A DNA stretch of 64,000 nucleotides from Streptomyces bauhiniae (GTDB lineage: Bacteria; Actinomycetota; Actinomycetes; Streptomycetales; Streptomycetaceae): NCBI RefSeq assembly GCF_004784475.1, contig NZ_SRRT01000001.1, positions 496,001 to 560,000 on the forward strand, given 5' to 3'. Under the pieces are notes generated by a model. The model saw only the letters and a program-made list of their open reading frames with translations. It did no database searches and had not been told where the DNA came from. The position numbers and the translations under genes are program-made. Within the stretch, counting starts at the first letter, position 1; each line of letters begins with the position of its first letter. Positions 8,844 to 16,993 of the stretch are shown one piece after another.

Positions 8844-9788
8844 ATGGATCTGTCCACCCTCGCGCAGCTCACCACCGGCATCACCCTGCTGACCTGCCTC
8901 CTCGCCGTCGCGGGCGTCCAGACCTACGCCTCCGGCCGGGCCCGGCGCGCCGCCCTGGAGGACCGGCTCGCGCACGCCGACCAGGTGACGGGAGGCGGCC
9001 GCAAACGGCACTTCCGCGGCCTGGACCGCCGGCTGCGCCGCACCGCGCTGGGCCGCGCGCTGCAACTCCGGCTCGCCGCCACCGGACTCGACCTCACCCC
9101 CGGCGAGTTCTTCGCCGGGATGCTCACCGCGGTCGCCGCGCTCTGGCTCGTCGGCCAGGCCACCCTCGCGCCCTTCTTCGGTCCCATCGCCGGGCTCCTC
9201 GGCATCTGGGCGGCCGTGCAGTTCCTCAACTGGCAACGCCAGAAACGCATCGAGCGCTTCATCAACCAACTCCCGGAACTGGCCCGCATCCTGGCCAACG
9301 CCACCCAGGCCGGTCTCGCCCTGCGCACCGCCATCGGCATGGCCGCCGAGGAGCTGGAGGCCCCGGCCGGGGAGGAACTCTCGCAGGTGGCCGACCAGTT
9401 GGCGATCGGCCACTCCATGGAGGACGCACTCGGCGAACTCGCCGCCCGGCTGCCCTCCCGCGAACTCGTCGTCCTGGTCACGACCTTGGTGCTCTCCAAC
9501 CGGGCGGGCGGCCAGGTCGTCTCCGCGCTGCGCAACCTCACCGAGACGCTGGAGGAGCGCAAGGAGACCCGGCGCGAGATCCGTACCCAGCTCTCCCAGG
9601 TCACCATGACCTCGTACGCCGTGCCCGCCCTCGGCATCGGCGCGCTCTTCCTGATGAACGGCGTCAAGGACGGCGCCCTGGAACGCCTGACCGGCTCACC
9701 GGTCGGCCAGGGCTGCGTGATCGTCGCCTTCGCCCTGTACGCGGTCGGGTTCGTCCTCATCCGCCGCATGAGCCGGATCGACGTGTGA
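8844..9788 (+). CDS. tadB: TadB inner-membrane platform protein
   Basis: 314-residue type II secretion F-domain membrane protein. It has an N-terminal helix (about 7-28), a central helix pair around residues 92-125, the cytoplasmic T2SF helical bundle (from IERFINQLPELARILANA) and two C-terminal helices ending near VIVAFALYAVGFVLI. It starts 4 bases after tadA and ends 4 bases before tadC. In the family, TadB and TadC together form the base that couples ATPase rotation to pilin extraction from the membrane. Confidence 0.92.
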   Translation: MDLSTLAQLTTGITLLTCLLAVAGVQTYASGRARRAALEDRLAHADQVTGGGRKRHFRGLDRRLRRTALGRALQLRLAATGLDLTPGEFFAGMLTAVAALWLVGQATLAPFFGPIAGLLGIWAAVQFLNWQRQKRIERFINQLPELARILANATQAGLALRTAIGMAAEELEAPAGEELSQVADQLAIGHSMEDALGELAARLPSRELVVLVTTLVLSNRAGGQVVSALRNLTETLEERKETRREIRTQLSQVTMTSYAVPALGIGALFLMNGVKDGALERLTGSPVGQGCVIVAFALYAVGFVLIRRMSRIDV

Positions 9789-9792
9789 GGGG

Positions 9793-10692
9793 ATGACGTA
9801 CCGGATGGAACTCCTGCTCGCCCTGCTGGCGGCCCTCGGCGTCTGGGGCGCCTTCGCGGGCGTCCGCATGTACCGCGCCGAGACCAAGCTGCCCGGCGAC
9901 CTCGCCGTCGCCCTGGAGATCGGCGCCACCCGCACCGGCGCGGTCGGCTCCGTCATCGACCGCATGGGCATGCGGTACGCGCCCCTCGTACTGCGCCTCA
10001 TGGGCCCCGCCTTGGTCGCCCGCTACCGCCGCCGCATCGACCTCGCGGGCAACCCCGGCGGTCTCACCATCGACCGCTACGCCGCCCGCCGCGCGGTCTA
10101 CGGCGTGCTCGGCACCCTCGGCTTCCTGGTCTTCCTGCTGCGCGGCCAGTGGTTCGTCGCCCTCCTCCTGCTCGCCTTCGGCGCCTTCTGGACCGAGGTC
10201 GGCATCTGGTCCGCGATCCGGGTCCGCCGGGACGTCATCGAGCGCACCCTGCCGGACTTCCTCGACGTCCTCGCCGTGGTCGTCAGCGCCGGCCTCGGCT
10301 TCCGCCAGGCCCTCGACCGCGTCTCCACCCGCTACGAGGGTCCCTGGGCCGACGAACTCCGCATCACCCTCCGCCAGATGGACCTCGGCATGACCCGCCG
10401 CCAAGCCTTCACCGAACTCCGCCGCCGCAACGACTCCGAACAGGTCGCCATGTTCGTCACCGCCCTCCAGCAGGGCGAGGAACTCGGCGCCCCCATCGTC
10501 GACACCCTGGTCTCCCTGGCCAAGGACATGCGCCGCACCGACGCCCAGAACGCCCGCCGCAAAGCCGCTCGCGCGGTCCCCAAGGCCACGCTGATGATCA
10601 CAACGTTCATGGTCCCGGCAACGATGCTCCTGCTGGGCGCGGGCCTTCTGCTGGGCTCCGGGGTGGACTTCGGGTCGTTGGCGGGGGAGTAG
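9793..10692 (+). CDS. tadC: TadC inner-membrane platform protein
   Basis: 299-residue partner of TadB with the same T2SF fold. Hydrophobic segments lie at about 5-22, 98-135 and 270-290. The cytoplasmic core reads RTLPDFLDVLAVVVSAGLGFRQAL and then LRQMDLGMTRRQAFTELRRR, typical of the F domain. ATG 9793 (MTYRMELLLALL) follows a GTGAGGGG ribosome site; the Met four codons later is a weaker alternative. A 31-bp G-rich gap separates it from the sensor kinase, so the operon may read on into the two-component genes. Confidence 0.92.
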   Translation: MTYRMELLLALLAALGVWGAFAGVRMYRAETKLPGDLAVALEIGATRTGAVGSVIDRMGMRYAPLVLRLMGPALVARYRRRIDLAGNPGGLTIDRYAARRAVYGVLGTLGFLVFLLRGQWFVALLLLAFGAFWTEVGIWSAIRVRRDVIERTLPDFLDVLAVVVSAGLGFRQALDRVSTRYEGPWADELRITLRQMDLGMTRRQAFTELRRRNDSEQVAMFVTALQQGEELGAPIVDTLVSLAKDMRRTDAQNARRKAARAVPKATLMITTFMVPATMLLLGAGLLLGSGVDFGSLAGE

Positions 10693-10723
10693 GGAGGGGA
10701 AGGGTCTGGGGGGAGGTGGGGGT

Positions 10724-12034
10724 ATGGCGCGGAGGCCGGGGGAGCAGGTGAGGGAAGAGCGGGCGGCCAGGGAGGACAGGGAGGACAGGGAGGGGGAACC
10801 TCCGGCGACTGCTGCTGCGGCCGGTGCCGTACCCCCCGAGGGGCTTCAGGTTCGAGCTCTGCAAGCCGTCGGACGACAGGTGTTCGGGTTTCGGCTGGCG
10901 ATGATCGTGCTGGCCGCGCCTGCCGCGTTGCTGAACGCGGCGCCGGGGCTGGGGGCGCGGCTGGTGGGGGCGGCGGTGGTCGTCACGTTCATGGTGTCGT
11001 ACGTGCTGTTCCGGGACTGGGGGCGGTTCGGGCCGTTGCTGTTGCGACACCCCAGCTTGCTCGCCGTCGACACCCTCTTCGGGTCCCTGCTGCTGATCTC
11101 CGCCGGGCCGGACACCACCCTCGCCTACGTCAGCGTCTGCACCCCGCTGCTGGCCGGGCTGCTCTACGGCTGGCGCGGTGCCGCCTTCTTCGCCTCGCTC
11201 CAGTCGCTGATCCTGCTCCTCGTCCACGCCACCCTGGACGCCGGACGGCACACCGGGCTCGCGGAGACCCTGCTGCTGCCCGGCCTGTGCGTCATCACCG
11301 GCGCGATGGGCTCCACCCTGCGCAATCTGATGCTCCGGCTCGGCACCGCCACCCACGCCCTGACCGCCGTACGCGCCCGACTGGCCGCCGCGGAGGCCGT
11401 ACAGTCCGAACGCGCCCGGCTCGCCCGCGAGATGCACGACTCCCTCGCCAAGACCCTGCACGGCGTGGCCCTCGCCTCCGATGCCCTCGCCGTCACCGCC
11501 TCCGCCGCCACCCCCGACCCCGCCCGCCTGCGCCGGGAGGCGGAACTGGTCGCCCGCTCGGCCCGCCGGGCGGCGGCGGAATCCCGCGAACTCCTCACCG
11601 ACCTCCGCGAGGAGGCACCCCAAGCCCCGCTCTGGCCACAACTCAACCTCCAGGCGGCCGACTTCACCACCCGTACCGGCCTCCCCGCCACCTGCCACCG
11701 CACCGGCGACCCGCTACCGCCCCTCCCCCCGCCCACCACCCGCGCCCTCCTGGCCCTCACCGCCGAGGCCCTCGACAACGCCCACCGCCACGCGAACGCG
11801 ACCCGGGTCGTCGTGACGGCGGGCGTCCAGGACGGCCACCTCCGCCTCTCCATCCACGACGACGGCAAGGGCCTCCCGGCGGACATCACCCTCCAAACCC
11901 TGCGCGCCGAAGGCCACTTCGGGCTGCTCGGCATGGTGGAGCGGGCCGCGTCGGCGGGGGCGCGCATCCGTATCGGCCGGGGCGGACACGCCTCCGGCAC
12001 CGAGATCGGCGTCGAACTCCCCCTGCCCGAATGA
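10724..12034 (+). CDS. Membrane sensor histidine kinase, NarL/DesK type, in the Tad locus
   Basis: 436-residue sensor kinase. Several membrane helices lie between about residues 55 and 200. A HisKA_3 dimerisation domain follows, RLAREMHDSLAKTLHGVAL, with phospho-acceptor His at about 238, then an HATPase_c domain with the N box EALDNAHRHANATRVV and a glycine box DDGKGLP plus GHFGLLGMVERA. There is no recognisable periplasmic sensor domain, so the signal is probably read within the membrane or close to it. ATG 10724 has a GGGGGAGGTGGGGG ribosome site. Its cognate regulator follows after 29 bp. Its place between tadC and the pilin gene suggests it controls pilus output; that is inferred from position. 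Confidence 0.9.
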   Translation: MARRPGEQVREERAAREDREDREGEPPATAAAAGAVPPEGLQVRALQAVGRQVFGFRLAMIVLAAPAALLNAAPGLGARLVGAAVVVTFMVSYVLFRDWGRFGPLLLRHPSLLAVDTLFGSLLLISAGPDTTLAYVSVCTPLLAGLLYGWRGAAFFASLQSLILLLVHATLDAGRHTGLAETLLLPGLCVITGAMGSTLRNLMLRLGTATHALTAVRARLAAAEAVQSERARLAREMHDSLAKTLHGVALASDALAVTASAATPDPARLRREAELVARSARRAAAESRELLTDLREEAPQAPLWPQLNLQAADFTTRTGLPATCHRTGDPLPPLPPPTTRALLALTAEALDNAHRHANATRVVVTAGVQDGHLRLSIHDDGKGLPADITLQTLRAEGHFGLLGMVERAASAGARIRIGRGGHASGTEIGVELPLPE

Positions 12035-12063
12035 ACCCGCGAAACCCTCGAAAGGAGACTCCG

Positions 12064-12795
12064 ATGCGGTTCCCACCCCCCACCGGCCCGCTGCGTCTCG
12101 TGGTCGCCGACGACAACCCCGTGGTCCGCGCCGGCCTCACCGCGCTGCTCTCCGGCCGCGAGGACACCACCGTGGTGGCCGAGGCGGCGGACGGGCGCGA
12201 GGCGTACGAGGCCGCGCTGCGGCACCGGCCGGACGTCGTCCTCCTCGACGTCCGGATGCCTGGTGTCGACGGAATCTCGGCATTGCCCCACCTGGTCCGG
12301 CTGGCGCCCGTCATGATGCTGACCTACAGCCATGAGAGCGGGACCGTGCGGGAGGCTTTGCGGCTGGGGGCGGGGGGATATCTGGTGCACGGGGAATTCG
12401 ACACGGAACAGTTGGTGCGGGCGGTGCGGGATGTGTGCGAGGGGCGTCCGCATGTGACGCCGGGGGCGGTGCGCGCGCTGTTGCCTCCGGCGGCTGTGCC
12501 GGGTGCGAGTGCACACACGGAACCCGAACTTCCTGCTCCTGCTTGGGATATGTCTGCCAAAACCCTTTCGCAGATGCAATCCTCTGTGGGACAGTCATTC
12601 CGGTCGAGTTTTCAACTGAGCAGCAGAGAGGCGGAGATCATGGACCTCATCGCATCCGGCATGACGAACCATCAGATCGCCGCCACCTGCTTCATCAGCG
12701 AGAAAACCGTCAAGAACCACATCAACCACATCTTCGCCAAACTCCACACCACCAACAGATCCCAGGCGACCGCGAAGTGGTTAGGGGTGGCGTGA
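12064..12795 (+). CDS. NarL/LuxR-type response regulator of the Tad locus
   Basis: 243-residue response regulator. The receiver domain has the acidic pair D16-D17 and the phospho-acceptor D62 (LLDVRMPG); T103 and a later Lys position are altered toward TYS and LVH, so the receiver is slightly degenerate at the Lys. A long linker (about 135-180) leads to a LuxR-type helix-turn-helix (SSREAEIMDLIASGMTNHQIA). AAAGGAGA precedes ATG 12064. Codon 240, three sense codons from the end, is TTA (12781-12783), so full-length protein should need the bldA tRNA. The pilin gene starts 113 bp downstream behind its own gap, a natural target promoter. Confidence 0.9.
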   Translation: MRFPPPTGPLRLVVADDNPVVRAGLTALLSGREDTTVVAEAADGREAYEAALRHRPDVVLLDVRMPGVDGISALPHLVRLAPVMMLTYSHESGTVREALRLGAGGYLVHGEFDTEQLVRAVRDVCEGRPHVTPGAVRALLPPAAVPGASAHTEPELPAPAWDMSAKTLSQMQSSVGQSFRSSFQLSSREAEIMDLIASGMTNHQIAATCFISEKTVKNHINHIFAKLHTTNRSQATAKWLGVA

Positions 12796-12908
12796 GATGG
12801 CGTTCACCCGCACCGAATGGGCCCGGCACTGGGCCCACGGACCCTGGGCCCACCTCCTCTTACCGCCGTACGGTGCGCGGATCGGAGACACATCCGGAGG
12901 GGAACACC

Positions 12909-13094
12909 ATGGGCGATCCGATTCTGAAGCTGCTGGTTGCCATGCAGCGCCGTACCAACGACAAAGGCCAGACCGCCGTCGAGTACCTGGGAATCATCGC
13001 AGTGGTGGTGGCGATCGTGCTGGCCGTGACGGGAACGAGCATTGGTTCGGCGATCCTCGACAAGATCATGACGCAGATCAACAAAATCGTGTGA
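12909..13094 (+). CDS. flp: Flp-type major pilin
   Basis: 61-residue pilin precursor. The leader of 20 residues ends in G20 and is followed by QTAVEY, the classic Flp cleavage context with Glu at +5 and Tyr at +6. One long hydrophobic helix (about 27-48) and a short tail follow. Processing would leave about 41 residues, normal for Flp/Fap pilins. ATG 12909 has GGAGGGG 6-12 bases upstream. It is the likely fibre subunit of the Tad machine encoded upstream. Its TGA overlaps the ATG of the next gene. Confidence 0.92.
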   Translation: MGDPILKLLVAMQRRTNDKGQTAVEYLGIIAVVVAIVLAVTGTSIGSAILDKIMTQINKIV

Positions 13095-13675
13095 TGATCG
13101 CTCGCCGAAAAGGCGACGCCGGGCAGGTCTTCCCCATCTACATCACGGTGGTGGCGGGCCTGCTCTTTCTTGCCCTGGCCTATCTGGCGGTCGGTCAGGC
13201 CGCCGTCAACCGGAGCGGCGCCCAGACCGCCGCCGACGCCGCGGCCCTCGCCGCCGCGCAGAACGCGCGTGACCAACTGGCCGACGCCTGGGTGGACGAC
13301 CTGCTCGACCCCACCAAGTGGGATGACATCTTCGACGGCACCGCACCCGTCGACAACCCGTGCTGGCGGGCAGGCGAGCTGGCGGCCCAGAACGACGCGC
13401 AACTCGACGGCTGCGACGGCGTCGCGCTGGAATACACCGCCGATGTCACGACCAACAAAACCGTCGGGCATTCCGTCGTGCCCGGTACGGACGGCCTCAA
13501 GGCTTCGGCCTCCGCCACCGCCGTGATCAAGCCGCGCTGCACCTTCGACCTCGTCGGCGCGGGGCACGCGCTGCCCCGGCTCGACTGCGACGGAACTCTC
13601 TGGGACCTCAAGCCGGACGGTGACGGTGATCTGCCCGGTCCCGAAGACCTCTTTGATGTCCATCTGGCCGACTGA
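13094..13675 (+). CDS. TadG-like pilus-associated protein
   Basis: 193-residue protein with one N-terminal membrane helix (about 14-34) and an exported, Asp-rich remainder. The start overlaps the pilin stop (TGATG). The helix-proximal NRSGAQTAADAAALAAAQ is typical of TadG and Flp-associated minor proteins. Its leader has a G followed by QVFPIY, but Ile stands where pilins have Glu +5, so it may not be processed by a prepilin peptidase. It contains three cysteines (in NPCWRAGE, LDGCDG and PRCTFD), plus another near LDCDG. It is probably a minor component or anchor of the pilus. The VWA domain of full-size TadG is absent. Confidence 0.82.
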   Translation: MIARRKGDAGQVFPIYITVVAGLLFLALAYLAVGQAAVNRSGAQTAADAAALAAAQNARDQLADAWVDDLLDPTKWDDIFDGTAPVDNPCWRAGELAAQNDAQLDGCDGVALEYTADVTTNKTVGHSVVPGTDGLKASASATAVIKPRCTFDLVGAGHALPRLDCDGTLWDLKPDGDGDLPGPEDLFDVHLAD

Positions 13676-13709
13676 CCAGTGAATGACGAGCGATGAAGGA
13701 AGCGGAGCG

Positions 13710-14294
13710 ATGAGTATCGGATTCACCGCAAGGGCTCGAAGGGGGGCGGTCGCCTTGGTTATCGCGACGGGTCTTTCCCTTGGCGTGGTGAGTTGCGGAG
13801 GTGGCGGCGACGACAAGAAGCCCGAGTCCTCGGCATCGGCCTCCGCTTCCAAGGGTGACGGCTCCGGGCCGAGCACTCAGGAAGGACAGTCGCAGGACCC
13901 GATCGCCGAACTGCGGGGCCAGGACGGCCTGCTGCTCCAGGTCACCTCGGCCGACCGCGACTCGGGCGGCTTCGTCACCGTCAACGGGGTGCTGAAGAAC
14001 GACGGCGCCAAATCGCTGGTGATTCCGTCCGGTCTCCGCGGCGACGAGACCGAGATCGTGCAGCACGGCACGTCACTGGGCGGCGCGACCCTCGTGGACC
14101 CCAAGGGCAAGAAGCGCTACTACGTGCTGCGGGACACCGACGGCCGGCCGCTGACGACCACCGGGCTGACGACCATCCAGTCCGGCCAGACCATCCCGGT
14201 CTTCATCCAGTTCCCCGCCCCGCCCGAGGGCACGGCCGAGGTGACGCTCCAGTTGCCGACGTTCTCCAGCGCCCCTCTGAAAATCTCCGACTGA
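13710..14294 (+). CDS. Putative lipoprotein of the Tad locus
   Basis: 194-residue predicted lipoprotein. ATG 13710 is favoured over the in-frame ATG 13683 because GGAAGCGGAG lies just upstream. An Arg-rich signal peptide ends in VVSC with lipidated Cys at 29, followed by a Gly/Ser-rich linker to about residue 70. The folded part reads like an all-beta, immunoglobulin-like domain (LLLQVTSADRDSGGFVTVNG, then SGQTIPVFIQFPAPPEG). It lies between the TadG-like and OmpA-like genes, in the position where Tad loci often carry a pilotin or accessory lipoprotein. Its role, perhaps supporting the fibre outside the membrane, is inferred only from context. Confidence 0.82.
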   Translation: MSIGFTARARRGAVALVIATGLSLGVVSCGGGGDDKKPESSASASASKGDGSGPSTQEGQSQDPIAELRGQDGLLLQVTSADRDSGGFVTVNGVLKNDGAKSLVIPSGLRGDETEIVQHGTSLGGATLVDPKGKKRYYVLRDTDGRPLTTTGLTTIQSGQTIPVFIQFPAPPEGTAEVTLQLPTFSSAPLKISD

Positions 14295-14302
14295 GGCCCC
14301 CC

Positions 14303-14917
14303 GTGACCCCCACCCGTCTCGCCCGCCTCCTGGCCACCGCCACCGCGGCCCTCCTCACCCCCCTCACCCCCGCCCACGCGGACGGGCCCAGTGAGCCGCC
14401 CGGTACGGAGGCGAGTGCTGCCGCGCCGGTGAAGGTGGACCCCACCGATCCGGACCTGAAGCTGCCGGAGGGCGCCACGCTCGCGGGAGCGAAGGTGCTG
14501 GACATCAAGTCGGTCGTCGAGGACCAGAGCGGGGACGAGCGCCGCGAGGACACCAACGCCGACGTCACCTTCGCCCTCCAGGCGGAAGTCCTCTTCGGCA
14601 AGGACAGCGCCAAGCTCGGCCCGGAGGCCCGCGCCCGCATCACCGCCATCGCCGAGGAGATCGAGAAGCAGAAGGCCACCCGCGTACGCGTCTTCGGCTT
14701 CACCGACAACCTCGGCTCCTCCGCCCACGGCGACGTCCTCTCCAAGCGAAGGGCCAACGCCGTACAGGCCGTACTCGACCAGGACCTCAACGCCCCCGAC
14801 GTCACCTTCGAGGTACGCGGCTACGGCGAGCAGTACCCCATCGCCGACAACTCCACGGAAGCGGGCCGCAAGAAGAACCGCCGCGTGGAGGTCTCCTTCC
14901 CCCGCACCGCCCAGTAG
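14303..14917 (+). CDS. OmpA-like peptidoglycan-binding exported protein
   Basis: 204-residue exported protein with a signal peptide (cleaved near AHADG, residue about 26) and a C-terminal OmpA family domain (about 95-200). The domain shows the motif series VFGFTDNLGS, LSKRRANAVQAVL, VRGYGEQYPIADN and GRKKNRRVEV, including the Asp and Arg expected to hold the peptide stem of peptidoglycan. GTG 14303 is 8 bases after the lipoprotein stop, so the two are probably co-translated. In this locus it could tether the Tad assembly to the cell wall, analogous to OmpA-like proteins in other Tad islands; that role is inference. Confidence 0.88.
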   Translation: MTPTRLARLLATATAALLTPLTPAHADGPSEPPGTEASAAAPVKVDPTDPDLKLPEGATLAGAKVLDIKSVVEDQSGDERREDTNADVTFALQAEVLFGKDSAKLGPEARARITAIAEEIEKQKATRVRVFGFTDNLGSSAHGDVLSKRRANAVQAVLDQDLNAPDVTFEVRGYGEQYPIADNSTEAGRKKNRRVEVSFPRTAQ

Positions 14918-14921
14918 GGGC

Positions 14922-15278
14922 CTACCCCACCGACACCACGACCCCCGCCACCAGCCCCCACCCCGCCATCACCCCGGCCCCGGCCTCCAGTACGTGCCGG
15001 GACCGTAGCCGGGGCAGCCCCAGGCGCCCCGGCACCATCGTGCGGACCGCCAGTACCCGCAGGGAGCGGTCCAGGTACGCCACGTCGATGGCCATCCGCA
15101 TCCCGAAGGTGTGCACACTCGCGGCCGGCGACAGCAGCAGAGCCCCCTCCACCGCGTCCCGCCCGAGCAGCCCCCGGGTACGGGCCCGGTAGGACACCGC
15201 CAGCTCCAGCGGAACGCGCACCTCGCCCCCCGGCCGATGCACCGTCAGAGTCCCCTGCCCGTCCCGCCAGCGCGCCAT
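14922..15278 (-). CDS. DUF192 family protein
   Basis: 118-residue DUF192 protein, convergent with the OmpA-like gene (4 bp apart). The family signature is visible: a beta strand region (VPLELAVSYRARTRGLLGRD), then SVHTFGMRMAIDVAYLDRSLRVLAV and a final VLEAGAGVMAGWGLVAG. Many family members have a signal peptide; this one does not, so it appears cytoplasmic. DUF192 genes are often found beside actinobacterial Tad loci, which may mean a functional link, but the biochemical role is unknown. Confidence 0.85.
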   Translation of the reverse strand: MARWRDGQGTLTVHRPGGEVRVPLELAVSYRARTRGLLGRDAVEGALLLSPAASVHTFGMRMAIDVAYLDRSLRVLAVRTMVPGRLGLPRLRSRHVLEAGAGVMAGWGLVAGVVVSVG

Positions 15279-15359
15279 TCGGCCCCACCTCCGCCGGGAC
15301 CGTACCCACCGTCCACAGGCCGCACGCGATTGTCAGTGCCCCCTGCCACACTCCGGACC

Positions 15360-15836
15360 ATGACAGCCGAGACAGAAGACGTACGCCTGCGCGGCGTGAC
15401 CGAGGACGACCTCGAGATCTTCCTCGCCTTCGAACACGACCCGGAGGCAGTCCGCCGCTCCCGGTTCACCCCGCGCCCCCGCGAAGCCTTCCTCACCCAC
15501 TGGCGCACCCGCATCCTCCCCGACCCCGACTGCCTGGTGCGCACGGTCACCGTGGCCGGCGAAGTCGCGGGCAACGTCGTCTCCTGGACGCAAGAGGGCA
15601 GACGCTTCGTCGGCTACTGGCTGGGCCGCCCCTACTGGCGCCGGGGCATAGGCACCCGCGCCCTCGGCCTCTTCCTCACCGAGGAGCCCGTACGCCCCCT
15701 GTACGCCGACCCCTCCGCCGGCAACACCGCCTCCGTCGCCCTGCTGGAGAAGCACGGCTTCACGCGGGTGGGGGAGCCCGACGAGGAGGGCTTCGTGCTC
15801 CTGGTCCTCGACGGCCCGCCCGCGAAGACCCCGTGA
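15360..15836 (+). CDS. GNAT family N-acetyltransferase
   Basis: 158-residue acetyltransferase of the RimJ-like GNAT subgroup. Acetyl-CoA binding motif A reads YWLGRPYWRRGIGTRALGLFL (a variant of the Q/RxxGxG/A loop), and the C-terminal ASVALLEKHGFTRVGE matches motif B, with the usual N-terminal strand DVRLRGVTEDDLEIF. The acceptor is unknown; closest families act on N-terminal amines or small molecules. It is divergent from the DUF192 gene. ATG 15360 is chosen because earlier in-frame codons run back into the divergent promoter region. Confidence 0.9.
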   Translation: MTAETEDVRLRGVTEDDLEIFLAFEHDPEAVRRSRFTPRPREAFLTHWRTRILPDPDCLVRTVTVAGEVAGNVVSWTQEGRRFVGYWLGRPYWRRGIGTRALGLFLTEEPVRPLYADPSAGNTASVALLEKHGFTRVGEPDEEGFVLLVLDGPPAKTP

Positions 15837-15885
15837 CCGCGAAAACCCCGTGACGCCGGGCCACCCGCTCCAGAACCATGCCCCC

Positions 15886-16680
15886 ATGGACAGGACTTTC
15901 GAGGAGCTGGTGGCCGAAGGCGCCGCCGTGCCCACCGACGGCTGGGACTTCTCCTGGTTCGCGGGCCGGGCCACGGAGGAGCGGCCGCAGTGGGGCTACG
16001 CCCGTTCGGCGGGGGAGCGGCTGGCGCGGGCGCGGGCCGCGCTCGACCTCCAGACCGGCGGCGGCGAGGTGCTCGACTTCGCGCTGAGGCAGGCCGCCCC
16101 GGCCCGCCCCACCGTGCTCGCGGCCACCGAGGGCTGGCCCCCGAACGTGGCGCGGGCGACCGCACTGCTCGCCCCGCACGGAGCGGTGGTCGTCGCCGCC
16201 CCGGACACCGCACCCCTGCCCTTCGCCGCCGCCACCTTCGACCTGGTGCTCAGCCGCCACCCCGTGACCCCGGACTGGCCCGAGATCGCACGGGTGCTGC
16301 AGCCGGGCGGCACCTACTTCGCCCAGCACGTCGGACCGGCGAGCGCGTTCGAGCTGGTCGAGTACTTCCTCGGGCCGCAGCCGGAGGCGGTGCGCGCGGG
16401 CCGGGACCCCGAGCGGGAGCGGGAAGGGGCCGAGGCGGCCGGGCTGGAGGTCGAGGAGCTGCGGAGGGCGCGGCTGCGGATGGAGTTCCGCGACATCGCC
16501 GCCGTCGTGCACTTCCTGCGCAAGGTGATCTGGATGGTGCCGGGCTTCACCGTCGAGGCGTACGAGGAGCGGCTGCGGGCGCTGCACGCGGAGATCACGG
16601 CGTCCGGCCCCTTCGTGGCGCACAGCACGCGCCACCTGTTCGTGGCCCGGAAACCGGCCACCGCCGGGGCCGTCGCTTAG
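15886..16680 (+). CDS. SAM-dependent methyltransferase, class I
   Basis: 264-residue methyltransferase-like protein. The SAM-binding motif I is degenerate (GGGEVLDFALRQ), but the later features of a Methyltransf_11 fold are clear: LATEGWPPN-type region (ATEGWPPNVARATALL), LPFAAATFDLVLSRHPV (motif II/III) and IARVLQPGGTYFAQHVGP. The C-terminal 100 residues are helical, with MEFRDIAAVVHFLRKVIWMVPGF, common in this Streptomyces family. ATG 15886 is preferred over GTG 15850. The substrate is unknown. The weak motif I leaves open whether it still binds SAM strongly. Confidence 0.82.
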   Translation: MDRTFEELVAEGAAVPTDGWDFSWFAGRATEERPQWGYARSAGERLARARAALDLQTGGGEVLDFALRQAAPARPTVLAATEGWPPNVARATALLAPHGAVVVAAPDTAPLPFAAATFDLVLSRHPVTPDWPEIARVLQPGGTYFAQHVGPASAFELVEYFLGPQPEAVRAGRDPEREREGAEAAGLEVEELRRARLRMEFRDIAAVVHFLRKVIWMVPGFTVEAYEERLRALHAEITASGPFVAHSTRHLFVARKPATAGAVA

Positions 16681-16951
16681 CGGAATGGTCAAGTCACCGT
16701 TCGTCGGCGGGGTCGTCCGTCGGAGGGACCCCGGAGCGGGACCGCCGAGGTCGCTGAAGTGGCGTAAAAACCTGATGATCGTTCGCTGAGAGGACGGATC
16801 GCCTGGGAATCCGCTGTGAACCGGCCACCGGATACCCCTGAACCAAGCATTCCGCGCTCAGCGCGGCGTCGCCGGGTGACTCCGCAGCGTAGTTGTGGCG
16901 CGCCGGGGCACGCTTCTGCCCTCACGAAGGGTTATGGTGGAAACCCCCCCT

Positions 16952-16993
16952 CGGGCCGGTCCGTCTCCCCCCCCACGGACCGGCCCGTTTTTC
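16952..16993 (+). terminator. Strong terminator hairpin with C-rich loop
   Basis: Perfect 13-bp stem, CGGGCCGGTCCGT (16952-16964) with ACGGACCGGCCCG (16975-16987), closing a 10-base loop CTCCCCCCCC, followed by TTTTTCTT. It lies 271 bp after the methyltransferase stop and just before the promoter of the next gene, so it may end an independent short transcript. Confidence 0.8.
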
